A stretch of 64,000 nucleotides of DNA, from positions 62,001 through 126,000 of the forward strand of contig NZ_PSSX01000004.1 in NCBI RefSeq assembly GCF_002933275.1, read 5' to 3'. This document shows, piece by piece, positions 8,229-17,213 of the stretch. The stretch comes from Marinobacter maroccanus. GTDB taxonomy: Bacteria; Pseudomonadota; Gammaproteobacteria; Pseudomonadales; Oleiphilaceae. The notes below the pieces were generated by a model. It had not been told where the DNA came from, searched no databases, and saw only the letters and a list, made by a program, of their open reading frames with translations. A program made the position numbers and the translations under genes. Position 1 is the first letter of the stretch, and each line of letters starts with the position of its first letter.

Positions 8229-9609
8229 ACTGTTCCCGATATTTGCGTACGATTTTCAGTGCAATGACGTTGAGCAGCAGGGTTGCCAGGAAGAGCATGG
8301 CGCCCAATGCGAAGGCGGCCAGCGTCTTGGCGCTGTCGAACTCCTGGTCACCGGTAAGCAGGGTCACGATCTGGACAGTCACTGTGGTAACGGTTTCCAG
8401 CGGGTTGGCGGTCAGGTTGGCCGCCAGCCCTGCCGCCATGACCACGATCATGGTCTCGCCAATAGCCCGGGAGACCGCCAGAAGAATACCACCCATGATG
8501 CCGGGCAGTGCGGCGGGGAAAATCACCTTCTTCATGGTCTCGGACTGGGTGGCGCCCAACGCCAGAGAACCATCCCGCATGGCCTGGGGCACGGCATTGA
8601 TCACGTCATCCGAGAGGGACGACACGAACGGAATGATCATGATACCCATGACGGCACCTGCGGCCAGGGCACTCTGGGAAGACGCCTCGATACCCATGGA
8701 AGCAGCCAGATCACTGATGAACGGCGCAACGGTCAGCGCGGCGAAAAAGCCATAAACCACAGTAGGAATACCGGCCAGCATTTCCAGCAACGGCTTGACC
8801 ACTCCGCGAACCTTCTTGCCGGCATACTCGGACAGATAAATCGCCGACAGCAGCCCTACCGGCACGGCCACAGTCATGGCGATCGCGGAGATAAGGAGGG
8901 TGCCGGTAAACAGGGGGATCATGCCGAATGCACCCTGAGAAGCAACCTGATCGGCCCGAAGGGCGGTCTGCGGGCTCCAGTGACTGCCAAAGAAGAACTC
9001 GGTAAACGGCACCTTCTCGAAGAATCGGAACGTCTCAAAGGCTACCGAGAAAATAATTCCGACGGTGGTCAGGATAGCCAGGGCTGCGCAGGCGAAAAAT
9101 ACCCACTTGAGAATGGACTCGACCTGGGCTCGGGCATTCAGGCGTGGTCGGATTCGCAACCAGCCGAGGAATCCGGCGAGCACGGCCACCGAGATTACAA
9201 GTGCGGACATCAGCAAGCGGCTTTGGGCCTGCAGCGCCTTAAGCCTCTCCGCGGCATCAACAATAGGTGCCTCAGCGAAACCCGGAGGCAGTGCACCGCT
9301 GGCAACGTTACTGATTTTGCTCAGCAGAAGACTCGCTTCACCCTGGCTCGCGGGCATCATGCCGTCCGGCAGGCCGCCAATTACAATCAGCTGTATGACT
9401 TTGCCCTGGAATGCCGCCCACAAACCGAGAACGATCAAGGCTGGAATGCCACTCCACAAAGCCGCCCTGGCTCCGTAATAAAATGGAAGGGATTTGAGGT
9501 GACGAATCCCACCCAGCGGCATCGCCAACGACCGGGAGCGGGCATAACCAAGCCAATAGGCCACGATCGCCAGCACCAGAGTCAGTAAGAGAAGATTAGC
9601 CGGTTGCAT
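8221..9609 (-). CDS. pstC: Phosphate ABC transporter permease PstC, long form
   Basis: The partner permease of PstA, 462 residues against 319 in E. coli. The extra N-terminal part (about residues 1-190) has at least three hydrophobic segments and a soluble region at about residues 70-125. The canonical core begins near the EKVPFTEFFFG segment and contains a MetI-type permease domain with EAA-like ALGATQSETMKKVIFPAALPG. The ATG at 9609 is preferred over an in-frame TTG at 9633 because AGGA precedes it. Extended PstC/PstA pairs are known in marine gammaproteobacteria. The role of the extensions is not established. Confidence 0.93.
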   Translation of the reverse strand: MQPANLLLLTLVLAIVAYWLGYARSRSLAMPLGGIRHLKSLPFYYGARAALWSGIPALIVLGLWAAFQGKVIQLIVIGGLPDGMMPASQGEASLLLSKISNVASGALPPGFAEAPIVDAAERLKALQAQSRLLMSALVISVAVLAGFLGWLRIRPRLNARAQVESILKWVFFACAALAILTTVGIIFSVAFETFRFFEKVPFTEFFFGSHWSPQTALRADQVASQGAFGMIPLFTGTLLISAIAMTVAVPVGLLSAIYLSEYAGKKVRGVVKPLLEMLAGIPTVVYGFFAALTVAPFISDLAASMGIEASSQSALAAGAVMGIMIIPFVSSLSDDVINAVPQAMRDGSLALGATQSETMKKVIFPAALPGIMGGILLAVSRAIGETMIVVMAAGLAANLTANPLETVTTVTVQIVTLLTGDQEFDSAKTLAAFALGAMLFLATLLLNVIALKIVRKYREQYD

Positions 9610-9690
9610 GAAAATTCCTGTTATCGACTTCAAATAGATGCACAGTGTACAGATTCACATGAACACTGGCATCGGATCGTCCAAACGTGC

Positions 9691-9723
9691 AAAAGGTGCG
9701 GACCCCATTCGGGACCCGCACCT
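9691..9723 (-). terminator. Hairpin between pstS and pstC
   Basis: On the minus strand AGGTGCGG...CCGCACCT forms an 8-bp stem, extended inward by about five more pairs (two of them G-T) around a GAAT loop, followed by TTTTG. It lies 23 bases after the pstS stop. It probably acts as a leaky terminator or 3' stabiliser that keeps pstS mRNA in excess over the downstream transporter genes. Confidence 0.65.
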
Positions 9724-9745
9724 CTGTATTCTCCGAACCGCTGGC

Positions 9746-10786
9746 TTACTTGAGCTCGTCCAGGGTCAGGTTACGCATACCCTCGGCCTTATCCATCAGG
9801 TCCATCAGGGCGTCACGGGGGGGCACGATCAGGCCTACGTCTTTCAGGTAGCCGTTCGGACCCATGGCCGCGTTGCTGATAAACTCATCAACGTATTCTT
9901 TGATACCTGGAACCACGCCGATGTGCGCCTTCTTCACGTAGAAGAACAGTGAGCGCGCGACCGGGTATTCATCAGCAGCGATTGCTTCGGCAGTCGGAAC
10001 CATACCGTTCAGGGTAGCCGCCTGCAGACGGTCTGCGTTCTCTTCCAGGAAGCTGTAGCCGAACACACCGTACATGTTGGTGTCGCCGATCAGCTTCTGA
10101 ACGATCAGGTTGTCGTTCTCGCCCGCTTCGATAAAGGCGCCGTCTTCACGAACGCTTTCACAGATAGAGGCGTGCTCGTCCTTGCTCAGGTCGGCGGCTT
10201 CCGGCAGCTCATCGCAACCAGCGGCCAGGGCCAGCTCGTTGAACGAATCACGGGTACCAGAAGTGGGAGGAGGACCCATCACACGAATCGGCTTGTTCGG
10301 CAGGCTGGAGTCAACATCGCTCCAGTTTTTGTTCGGGTTAGCTACCCACTCACCATTGACCGGAACTTTGGAACCCAGGGCCAGGAACAGCTGCTCAAGC
10401 GTAAGCTCAAGGTTTTCAGCATTCTTGGAGCTGGCAATCACGATGCCGTCAGAACCGATACGGAACTCGGTGATGTCTGTAACACCGTTGCTCTGGCACA
10501 GCTCAAACTCGGAAGTCTTCATGCGACGTGAAGCGTTGGTGATGTCCGGGTGCTGGGTACCGATGCCCTGACAAAACAGCTTCATACCACCGCCAGAACC
10601 GGTGGATTCCAGCTTGGGTGTGCTGAAGTCGGTCTTGGTGCCGAAACGCTCGGCAACAACAGTGGCGAACGGATAAACAGTTGAGGAACCCACGATGCTG
10701 ATGGTGTCACGGGCCATGGCCGGTGCAGACATGGCGGCTACGGAGCCGGCCAGTGCTGCAGTCGCGAGTGCTTTGTTCAGTTTCAT
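9746..10786 (-). CDS. pstS: Periplasmic phosphate-binding protein
   Basis: The phosphate receptor of the Pst importer, 346 residues from the ATG at 10786. A GTG three bases upstream is an alternative start. A Sec signal peptide is clear (AALAGSVAAMSAPAMA, then RDTISIVG). The phosphate-binding start ISIVGSSTVYPFA is typical, as are STGSGGGMKLFCQG and PTSGTRDSF. It resembles the longer PstS form of pseudomonads and marine bacteria rather than the E. coli protein. It heads the pst operon behind a Pho box. Confidence 0.95.
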   Translation of the reverse strand: MKLNKALATAALAGSVAAMSAPAMARDTISIVGSSTVYPFATVVAERFGTKTDFSTPKLESTGSGGGMKLFCQGIGTQHPDITNASRRMKTSEFELCQSNGVTDITEFRIGSDGIVIASSKNAENLELTLEQLFLALGSKVPVNGEWVANPNKNWSDVDSSLPNKPIRVMGPPPTSGTRDSFNELALAAGCDELPEAADLSKDEHASICESVREDGAFIEAGENDNLIVQKLIGDTNMYGVFGYSFLEENADRLQAATLNGMVPTAEAIAADEYPVARSLFFYVKKAHIGVVPGIKEYVDEFISNAAMGPNGYLKDVGLIVPPRDALMDLMDKAEGMRNLTLDELK

Positions 10787-10863
10787 CACGTCAAGTCTCC
10801 ATTATTCGGTTTGGACGTTGTGTCGGATGTGTTTTACCGATGGGTGCAGACTAATAGCACTCT

Positions 10864-10881
10864 GTGACAACTTTGTTACAG
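10864..10881 (-). promoter_or_regulatory. Candidate Pho box upstream of pstS
   Basis: On the minus strand CTGTAAC-AAAG-TTGTCAC gives two 7-base half-sites with 14 of 18 matches to the E. coli PhoB consensus. A TATTAG -10-like hexamer follows seven bases later (10851-10856). The placement fits PhoB activation of pstSCAB-phoU under phosphate limitation. Confidence 0.72.
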
Positions 10882-10983
10882 CTTCTGAAATATAGTCCGG
10901 AATGTTCAAATTTGCTTGCAGCGGCGCTTCAGCCCGTTACCATGCGTGTTAAAACAATTCCAGGCTCGCAAGAAGGCAGTATT

Positions 10984-11388
10984 ATGACAGCGTTAGACGA
11001 CGATAAACCCACGCCCCGCGGTGATCTCACCCTTCAGATCATTCCTCTTCCCGCCGATACCAATGCCAATGGCGATGTCTTTGCCGGCTGGCTGGTGAAA
11101 CAGATGGATCTCGCTGCTGCCACCATGGCCGGACGTATTTCCCAGGGCCGTAATGCCACCGTGGCCATGGACAGGATGGAGTTCCTGTCACCTTTACGGG
11201 TAGGGTCGCAGGTGGGTTGCTACTGCGAGCTCGTGGATATCGGCCGCAGTTCCATGAAAATCAGCGTGGAAGTGTGGACGCTCGACCGTACCGCGAAGCA
11301 TCCACGCAAGGTGACCGAGGGCCTGTTTGTCTATGTCGCCATTGATGAGCACGGTCGAATCCGGGAAGTCCCCGAACAGAACCTTTAG
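10984..11388 (+). CDS. yciA: YciA-family acyl-CoA thioesterase
   Basis: A hotdog-fold thioesterase that hydrolyses a broad range of acyl-CoAs in the cytoplasm. The 134-residue product aligns by eye with E. coli YciA (132) along its length: LPADTNANGDVFAGWLVKQM, the core VAMDRMEFLSPLRVG and KVTEGLFVYVAID. The NANGDVFGGW-type segment holds the catalytic aspartate. The frame is open to 10864, but the ATG at 10984 has AAGG upstream and gives the family start. It is divergent from pstS. Confidence 0.9.
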   Translation: MTALDDDKPTPRGDLTLQIIPLPADTNANGDVFAGWLVKQMDLAAATMAGRISQGRNATVAMDRMEFLSPLRVGSQVGCYCELVDIGRSSMKISVEVWTLDRTAKHPRKVTEGLFVYVAIDEHGRIREVPEQNL

Positions 11389-11392
11389 GCTC

Positions 11393-12385
11393 TCATTTCC
11401 AGCCATGCAGCAGGCGGGCATAGTTAAGGCGCTCCCAGGTCCGACTATTGGGCGCCTTTGCCATTGAAAGTGCTCCTCGCGCCTCTGTCAGATCACGATA
11501 GCCCATATCAGACAGTCGCCGGTTCAGTCCGTCGTGTATTTGCTCCAGCGCCCCGGGGCCGTTCGCCAGGATGGCAGACACCACCTGAACAGCGGTCGCC
11601 CCGGACAGAATCGCCTTGGCCGCGTCATCACCGCTGTGCACGCCACCCGATACCGCCATCTCCAGGGATGTCTGGCCATACAGCATGGCCGCCGCGTGTA
11701 ACCTCAACGGCAGCTCGGCGCTGGAAGACAGCACCACTTCCCGGCTCAATTCCAGCTCATCAAGATCCATCTCGAGCTGATAAAACCGGTTGAACAGCAC
11801 CAACCCCCGAGCGCCTGCCGCTTCAACACCGGCCACAAATGCCGGTAATGCCGAATAGAACGGCGACAGTTTGACGCTGACAGGGATGCTCACCTGCTCA
11901 ACCACTGAGCGGACCACCGCTTGCTGGCGCTGTTCAAGACTGGTGGCGGTCTCAGAAGGATCTGTGGCCAGATCATAGAGGTTGAGCTCGATGGCATGGG
12001 CGCCGGCGGCCTCCAGCTCAAGGGCATGAGCGGTCCAGCCTCCCGTCGAGATACCGTTGAGCGAAGCAACTATCGGGACATCCAGCGACCGGCGCAACAA
12101 TTCCAGCCGCTGGAGGTAGCTGCCCGATCCCATCTCGAATACTTCCGATTCCGGAAAAAACGAACGGGCCTCGGCGTCCATATTGATGCGGGAGTCGATA
12201 AATCGGTGGGCAGCCATCTGCTCCTCCACCAGCTGCTCCTCGAACAGCGAGTGCATGACCACGGCACCCGCCCCTGCCTTAACACAGGCTCTCAGCGCAT
12301 CCAGATCATCGGTCAGCGGACTGGCGCCGACCACCAGGGGCGAACGGAGTTCCAGCCCCAGCCAACGGGTTGCCAGCTCAGTCAT
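11393..12385 (-). CDS. Dihydroorotate dehydrogenase-like flavoprotein beside nifJ
   Basis: A 330-residue TIM-barrel FMN protein related to class 1 dihydroorotate dehydrogenases. Visible features are the N-terminal LELRSPLVVGASPLT, the lysine-containing strand VSVKLSPFYS and the C-terminal phosphate-binding segment GGVHSGDDAAKAILSGATAVQVVSA. The ATG at 12385 overlaps the nifJ stop codon by 8 bases and has AAGGGTG six bases upstream, so translation is coupled to nifJ. Homologues annotated as DHOD-like often sit next to nifJ. Whether it oxidises dihydroorotate or serves as an electron partner for PFOR cannot be told here. Confidence 0.78.
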   Translation of the reverse strand: MTELATRWLGLELRSPLVVGASPLTDDLDALRACVKAGAGAVVMHSLFEEQLVEEQMAAHRFIDSRINMDAEARSFFPESEVFEMGSGSYLQRLELLRRSLDVPIVASLNGISTGGWTAHALELEAAGAHAIELNLYDLATDPSETATSLEQRQQAVVRSVVEQVSIPVSVKLSPFYSALPAFVAGVEAAGARGLVLFNRFYQLEMDLDELELSREVVLSSSAELPLRLHAAAMLYGQTSLEMAVSGGVHSGDDAAKAILSGATAVQVVSAILANGPGALEQIHDGLNRRLSDMGYRDLTEARGALSMAKAPNSRTWERLNYARLLHGWK

Positions 12386-15300
12386 GACGTTCACCCTTGT
12401 CGTTGTCAGCGTCGGAAGATTCGTGGGGCTCGAAGTGGATCCCCGCCAGCTGCTTGTAGAGTTCCCGCTGTTCAGTGGCCGCCTCCGAAGCTGCCGCCAC
12501 CAGCTGTTCGTAGCGCTGGGGATCCCTCAGCTCCAGCATCCGAAACCGGGCTTCTTCCTGCATGTAGGCTTTCATGGTGACTTTCTGGCGCAGGGAGTCC
12601 AGTTGCAGGGGCGGCAGCCCTTCGTGGATACGCCGGGGATCAAACCGGTACAGCGGCCAGGCCCAGCTGTCCACCGCCCGCTTCTGCTGTGCCGGGGAAT
12701 GCACCAGGTCGTAACCGTGGGCAATGCAGGGGCTGTGGGCAATGATCAGCGCCGGGCCATCGAAGCTCTCCGCTTCCTGCAGGGCCTTGGTGGTGTGGTT
12801 GCTGTGGGACTGCATGGCGATCTGGGCCACGTAGACATGGCCATAGCTCATGGCAAGCAGGCCCAGATCCTTCTTGCGGGTAGCCTTGCCGGCGGCGGCA
12901 AACTTGGCAATCGCCCCCATGGGCGTGGCCTTGGATTGCTGGCCGCCGGTGTTGGAATAGACTTCGGTGTCGAGTACCAGCAGCTTCAGGTTCTGGCCCG
13001 AGGCCAGGGCGTGGTCCAGCCCCCCGTAGCCGATATCGTAGGCCCAGCCATCGCCACCAATCACCCAGACACTTTTCGGGCAGAGCTCGTCGGCCAGGCT
13101 GTCGAGCTCCCGGGCCTCTGCCCCCTGCTGGTCCGCCAGCCAGCTGCGAAGCTGCTCAATCGCTGTGCGCCGCGATGCCATTGCCGATTCATCAACGGTG
13201 GTGCAGGCGCTGGTCAGCTCAGAGTGCAGCGCTTCAGGCAGTTGTCCCCGGAATCCGTCCAGTAACTGCCGGGCCCGACCCACAAGCTTGTCCAGACCCA
13301 GACGCATGCCCATTCCCAGTTCCGCCGCGTCTTCGAACAGCGAATTGTTCCAGGTGGGCCCCCGGCCGTCGGCATTGACCGTGTAGGGCGTGGTGGGCAG
13401 ATTGCCACCGTAGATCGAGGAGCAGCCGGTGGCATTGGCGATCATCAGCCGATCCCCCACCAGCTGGGTCAGCAGCCGGATGTAGGGCGTTTCACCGCAG
13501 CCGGAACAGGCGCCGGAATATTCGAACAGGGGAATCAGCAGCGGCAGGGATTTGAAATCACGGGGGATGCGATCCCTGGGCACATCCGGCAACTGCCGGA
13601 AGAACGCCAGGTTGTCCGCCTCCACCTCACGGTGCTGCTCGATGGGCTGCATATTGATGGCTTTGCGTTTGGGCTGGGTCCGGTCCTTTGCCGGGCAGAC
13701 CTCGACACACAGGCCGCAACCGGTGCAGTCATCAGGGGCCACCTGAATGCGGTAGTCCAGCCCCTCCAGCTCCGAGGTCTGGGTTTCCGGCACCACCTCG
13801 AACGCTTCCGGCGCCCCTTTGACCGCCTCTGGCTCAAACACCTTGCTGGTGATCGCGGTGTGCGGGCAGATCATTGCGCAGAAGTTGCACTGCACGCAGA
13901 GGTCGGATTCCCAGATGGGGATTTCCAGGGCGATGGTTCGCTTTTCATACTGGCTGGTCCCCGTTGGCCAGGTACCGTCCGGCGGAAAAGCACTGACCGG
14001 CAGTTTGTCCCCCTGCCCTTCCAGTAACAGGCGAGTGACTTTCTGGACAAAGTCCGGCGCATCCTCCGGCACTCTCGGTGGTCGGCTGCGGGTTGCCGTT
14101 ACCTTGTCCGGTACCGGCACCTCATGCAGATTGTCGAGCGCCGAGTCCACCGCTTCCACGTTGCGGCGCACCACTTCCGGCCCGCGGCGGCCCCAGGTTT
14201 TGCGGATGGATTCCTTGATGTGGGCAATGGCCTCATCCCGGGGCAGGATATCCGCCAGGGCGAAGAAGCAGACCTGCATCACCGTGTTGATCCGCCGTTC
14301 CAGCCCGGCTTTTTCCGCCACTTCGGCAGCATCAATCACAAACAGGTGCGCCTTGCGCTCGACCAGTACCCGCTGAACCTCAAGGGGTAACCGGTCCCAG
14401 ACCTCGTCGACTGCCCAGGGCACATTGAGCAGCACTGTGGCGCCCTCGGCAGCATGTTCCAGCACATCGAACCGTTCCAGGAACTGGGGCGCATGAATCG
14501 CCACGAACTGGGCCCTGTTGATCTGGTAGCTGGAGCGAATGGGAAGCGGGCCAAACCGCAGGTGAGATACCGTGGTGGCGCCGGATTTCTTGGAGTCGTA
14601 GACAAAATGGCCCTGGGCAAACAGGTCCGTGCCTTCGCCCAAAATCTTGATGCTGGCCTTGTTGCTGCTGACGGTGCCATCAGCGCCCAGACCGAAGAAA
14701 AGCGCCCGACGGGTTTTCGGGGATTCAATATCCAGCTCGCTGTCCACGTCCAGGGAGAGATGGCTGACATCGTCCCGCACGCCAACGGTAAACCGGGTTT
14801 TCGGCGCTTCGGCTTTCAGTTCGTCGAAAATGGCGCACACCATGGCCGGGGTAAATTCCCGGGAAGACAGACCATAGCGGCCCCCGATCACCCGGGGCAG
14901 CACCTTGCGATCGCCCCGGCTGTAGGCTTCCATCAAAGCGCCGCTGACTTCCAGCAACAGAGGCTCACCCTGGGCTCCGGGTTCCTTGGTGCGATCCAGA
15001 ACTGCCAGGTGCTCGACCGAATCCGGCAAAGCGCTCAGAAAACGATCAGTAGCAAAGGGCCGGAACAGGCGCACCTTGAGGACCCCGACCTTTTCGCCCT
15101 GCTCCAGCAGCCACTCCACCGTCTCATGGGCGCATTCGGCCCCGGAACCCATCAGGATGACCACCCGGTCGGCCTCGGGATGGCCGACATAGTCAAACAG
15201 CCGGTATTGGCGGCCGGTAATGCCGGCAAACCGGTCCATTACGGCTTCAAGCTTTTCCGGAAACGCCTCATAGAACGGGTTGATGGCCTCCCGGGCCTGG

Positions 15301-15971
15301 AAGAAGGCGTCCGGGTTCTGGGAGGTGCCCCGAACCACGGGCCGGTCCGGCGTCATCCGGCGGCTTCGATGGGCCTCCAACCCTTCGTGGGGCACAAGGG
15401 CGTTAAGATCCTCATCACTAAGGGCAGCAATTTTGGAGATCTCGTGAGAGGTGCGAAAGCCATCAAAGAAGTGCATCACCGGCACCCGGCTTTCCAGGGT
15501 TACCGCGTGGCCGATCGCGGCCATATCCTGAGCTTCCTGAACCGATCCCGAGGCCAGCAGGGCAAAACCGGTACCACGGGCACTCATCACATCGGAATGG
15601 TCGCAGAAGATGGACAGGGCATGGGTGGCAATGCTGCGGGCGGCAATGTGCATGCAGAACGGCGACAGCTCACCGGCAATCTTGTACAGATTGGGCAGCA
15701 TCAACAGCAGCCCCTGGGAGGCGGTAAAGGTGGTTACCAGGGAACTGGCCTGCAGCGCTCCGTGCATGGCACCGGCGGCACCGGCCTCGGACTGCATTTC
15801 GACGACACTGGGCACTTGCCCCCAGAGATTGGGTTTTCCCAGAGCCGCCCAGTCATCGGCGTGCTCGCCCATCACCGAGGCGGGCGTAATCGGATAGATG
15901 GCAATGGTTTCGCTCAGGCGGTAAGCCACCGAGGACACCGCTTCATTGCCGTCGAGGGTATGGAACTCCAT
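12378..15971 (-). CDS. nifJ: Pyruvate:ferredoxin (flavodoxin) oxidoreductase, single chain
   Basis: It interconverts pyruvate plus CoA and acetyl-CoA plus CO2, passing electrons to ferredoxin or flavodoxin. The 1197-residue protein shows all homodimeric PFOR domains: the N-terminal pyruvate-binding half, then two ferredoxin-type clusters near residues 690 (CVQCNFCAMICP) and 754 (CTGCGLCVEVCP). The cysteine CSGCGE near 822 belongs to the third cluster. The ThDP motif GDGWAYDIG...NTGGQQSKAT lies at about 975-1010. The ATG at 15971 has GGGAG eight bases upstream, and an upstream GTG is too close to it. An oxygen-sensitive enzyme of this kind suggests microaerobic or fermentative capacity. Confidence 0.95.
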   Translation of the reverse strand: MEFHTLDGNEAVSSVAYRLSETIAIYPITPASVMGEHADDWAALGKPNLWGQVPSVVEMQSEAGAAGAMHGALQASSLVTTFTASQGLLLMLPNLYKIAGELSPFCMHIAARSIATHALSIFCDHSDVMSARGTGFALLASGSVQEAQDMAAIGHAVTLESRVPVMHFFDGFRTSHEISKIAALSDEDLNALVPHEGLEAHRSRRMTPDRPVVRGTSQNPDAFFQAREAINPFYEAFPEKLEAVMDRFAGITGRQYRLFDYVGHPEADRVVILMGSGAECAHETVEWLLEQGEKVGVLKVRLFRPFATDRFLSALPDSVEHLAVLDRTKEPGAQGEPLLLEVSGALMEAYSRGDRKVLPRVIGGRYGLSSREFTPAMVCAIFDELKAEAPKTRFTVGVRDDVSHLSLDVDSELDIESPKTRRALFFGLGADGTVSSNKASIKILGEGTDLFAQGHFVYDSKKSGATTVSHLRFGPLPIRSSYQINRAQFVAIHAPQFLERFDVLEHAAEGATVLLNVPWAVDEVWDRLPLEVQRVLVERKAHLFVIDAAEVAEKAGLERRINTVMQVCFFALADILPRDEAIAHIKESIRKTWGRRGPEVVRRNVEAVDSALDNLHEVPVPDKVTATRSRPPRVPEDAPDFVQKVTRLLLEGQGDKLPVSAFPPDGTWPTGTSQYEKRTIALEIPIWESDLCVQCNFCAMICPHTAITSKVFEPEAVKGAPEAFEVVPETQTSELEGLDYRIQVAPDDCTGCGLCVEVCPAKDRTQPKRKAINMQPIEQHREVEADNLAFFRQLPDVPRDRIPRDFKSLPLLIPLFEYSGACSGCGETPYIRLLTQLVGDRLMIANATGCSSIYGGNLPTTPYTVNADGRGPTWNNSLFEDAAELGMGMRLGLDKLVGRARQLLDGFRGQLPEALHSELTSACTTVDESAMASRRTAIEQLRSWLADQQGAEARELDSLADELCPKSVWVIGGDGWAYDIGYGGLDHALASGQNLKLLVLDTEVYSNTGGQQSKATPMGAIAKFAAAGKATRKKDLGLLAMSYGHVYVAQIAMQSHSNHTTKALQEAESFDGPALIIAHSPCIAHGYDLVHSPAQQKRAVDSWAWPLYRFDPRRIHEGLPPLQLDSLRQKVTMKAYMQEEARFRMLELRDPQRYEQLVAAASEAATEQRELYKQLAGIHFEPHESSDADNDKGERHD

Positions 15972-16081
15972 GGCCACGACTCCCTGTGGTGAGGCCGGCA
16001 GACAGCTTTGAGTCTAGTATCGACGGTGACAACCGCAAGGGGGCGGGTTTGATCTGAGACAGGTTTGGGGGGAAAACAGGA

Positions 16082-17203
16082 TCAGGACCTGCCTGTCCCG
16101 GTTTTGATCAGCTCGTCAAACAACGACTGATAGTCTCCGGCCAGCGTGGATGCCCGCCAACCTTCCGGCGGACAGGCTGAAGCGCCTTTTCCCAGCAGGG
16201 CTTCGAGCCTGTCGGCAGCAGCTTCCGCCTCTCGCTCTGCATCCTGTTCATAGCTGTCATAGCGACACGGTTCCGGCACGTATTCCCGATAGGCAAGCCG
16301 ATCCGGCGCCAGAGGTACGCAACCGGACGCCATGGCTTCGAGCATTGCCAGCCCCTGGAAATCGTGCATTGCCGTGGAGACAACCATATCCGCCTGGCAC
16401 AGCAACTGATCATAGCCTTCACGGCTCTCCAGGAATCCCCAGTGTTCGATGCAGGGACCAAACTGTTCCCGAATCCGGTCAAATGCCTTCGGATAACTGC
16501 GAAATCGCTCGCCCACCACGCTCAGCCGGAACGGCACCGAGCGCTGTTCCAGCACCTGCAGGAAATTCAGCAGGCGATCGGGTCCTTTATCGTATTCCCA
16601 CCGATGGTTCCAGAGCAGGTGGGGACAGCTCCGATCCACCATTGACGGGCGATCGGAAAACAACCGGTCTTCAATCGGCACCGGTATCACCCGGGACTTG
16701 TCACGCAGAGTTTCTATCAGCCCTTCTGGCACTCTGTCAGGCAGCTTCTGGCAGAACGAATCAACACCGCCCAGAAAACTGTCCCGGTTCCAGCCACTGT
16801 TGAACACCACACAGTCGGCAGAAAGGGCACTGTAGAGGTTCACCATCTGCGGATCGGCGCTGGCGTTCTGGCCGCTGGATACCGGAAAGGCGAACTGGTT
16901 TTCATGCATGTAAAGCAGGCAGGGTGTACTGGCCAGACGCGGGTTCAAACCCCGCAGGGTGGCCAGATCCACCATGGATGTCGCGATAATCAGATCCCAT
17001 CGTTCCTGTAGGAGCGGCTCATTCAGCCAGCTCAGTGGATTGCCCCGGATACGCCAGCGGAAGAACCTCGGAGGCAATGCCAGGGCCTGCCAGTGAAATT
17101 GCGGCAACAGCGCCGCCAGGTGCTCACGCCAACGCTTGTGACTAGCGGCGTCATATCCGGAGAGCACCAGTACTCTCGGCCTGGAACCATCGGGCTTAAT
17201 CAT
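16082..17203 (-). CDS. DUF3524 glycosyltransferase, tRNA-queuosine mannosyltransferase-like
   Basis: A 374-residue GT4-like protein. The N-terminal domain (residues 10-170) carries the DUF3524 signature: LSGYDAASHKRW and LPPRFFRWRIRGNPL, close to the LPxRxWxWRMRG motif of the animal enzyme QTMAN, which mannosylates queuosine in tRNA-Asp. A glycosyltransferase group 1 C-terminal half follows, with SRVIPVPIE, NHRWEYDKGPDRLL, VVGERF and the EAMASGCVPLAPD nucleotide-sugar site. The ATG at 17203 lies 10 bases after the MFS gene stop. A role in tRNA or another glycosylation is an inference from family membership. Confidence 0.75.
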   Translation of the reverse strand: MIKPDGSRPRVLVLSGYDAASHKRWREHLAALLPQFHWQALALPPRFFRWRIRGNPLSWLNEPLLQERWDLIIATSMVDLATLRGLNPRLASTPCLLYMHENQFAFPVSSGQNASADPQMVNLYSALSADCVVFNSGWNRDSFLGGVDSFCQKLPDRVPEGLIETLRDKSRVIPVPIEDRLFSDRPSMVDRSCPHLLWNHRWEYDKGPDRLLNFLQVLEQRSVPFRLSVVGERFRSYPKAFDRIREQFGPCIEHWGFLESREGYDQLLCQADMVVSTAMHDFQGLAMLEAMASGCVPLAPDRLAYREYVPEPCRYDSYEQDAEREAEAAADRLEALLGKGASACPPEGWRASTLAGDYQSLFDELIKTGTGRS

Positions 17204-17213
17204 GCTCACCCTA

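Noticed and set aside
10864-10983. An N-terminal extension of the YciA thioesterase from 10864
   Set aside because: It overlaps the Pho box, lacks a ribosome site and has no counterpart in the family. ATG at 10984 fits better.
14454-15992. A 512-codon open frame on the plus strand opposite nifJ
   Set aside because: It is the antisense shadow of a GC-rich gene with full-length PFOR motifs. Its translation has no recognisable domain and a skewed composition.
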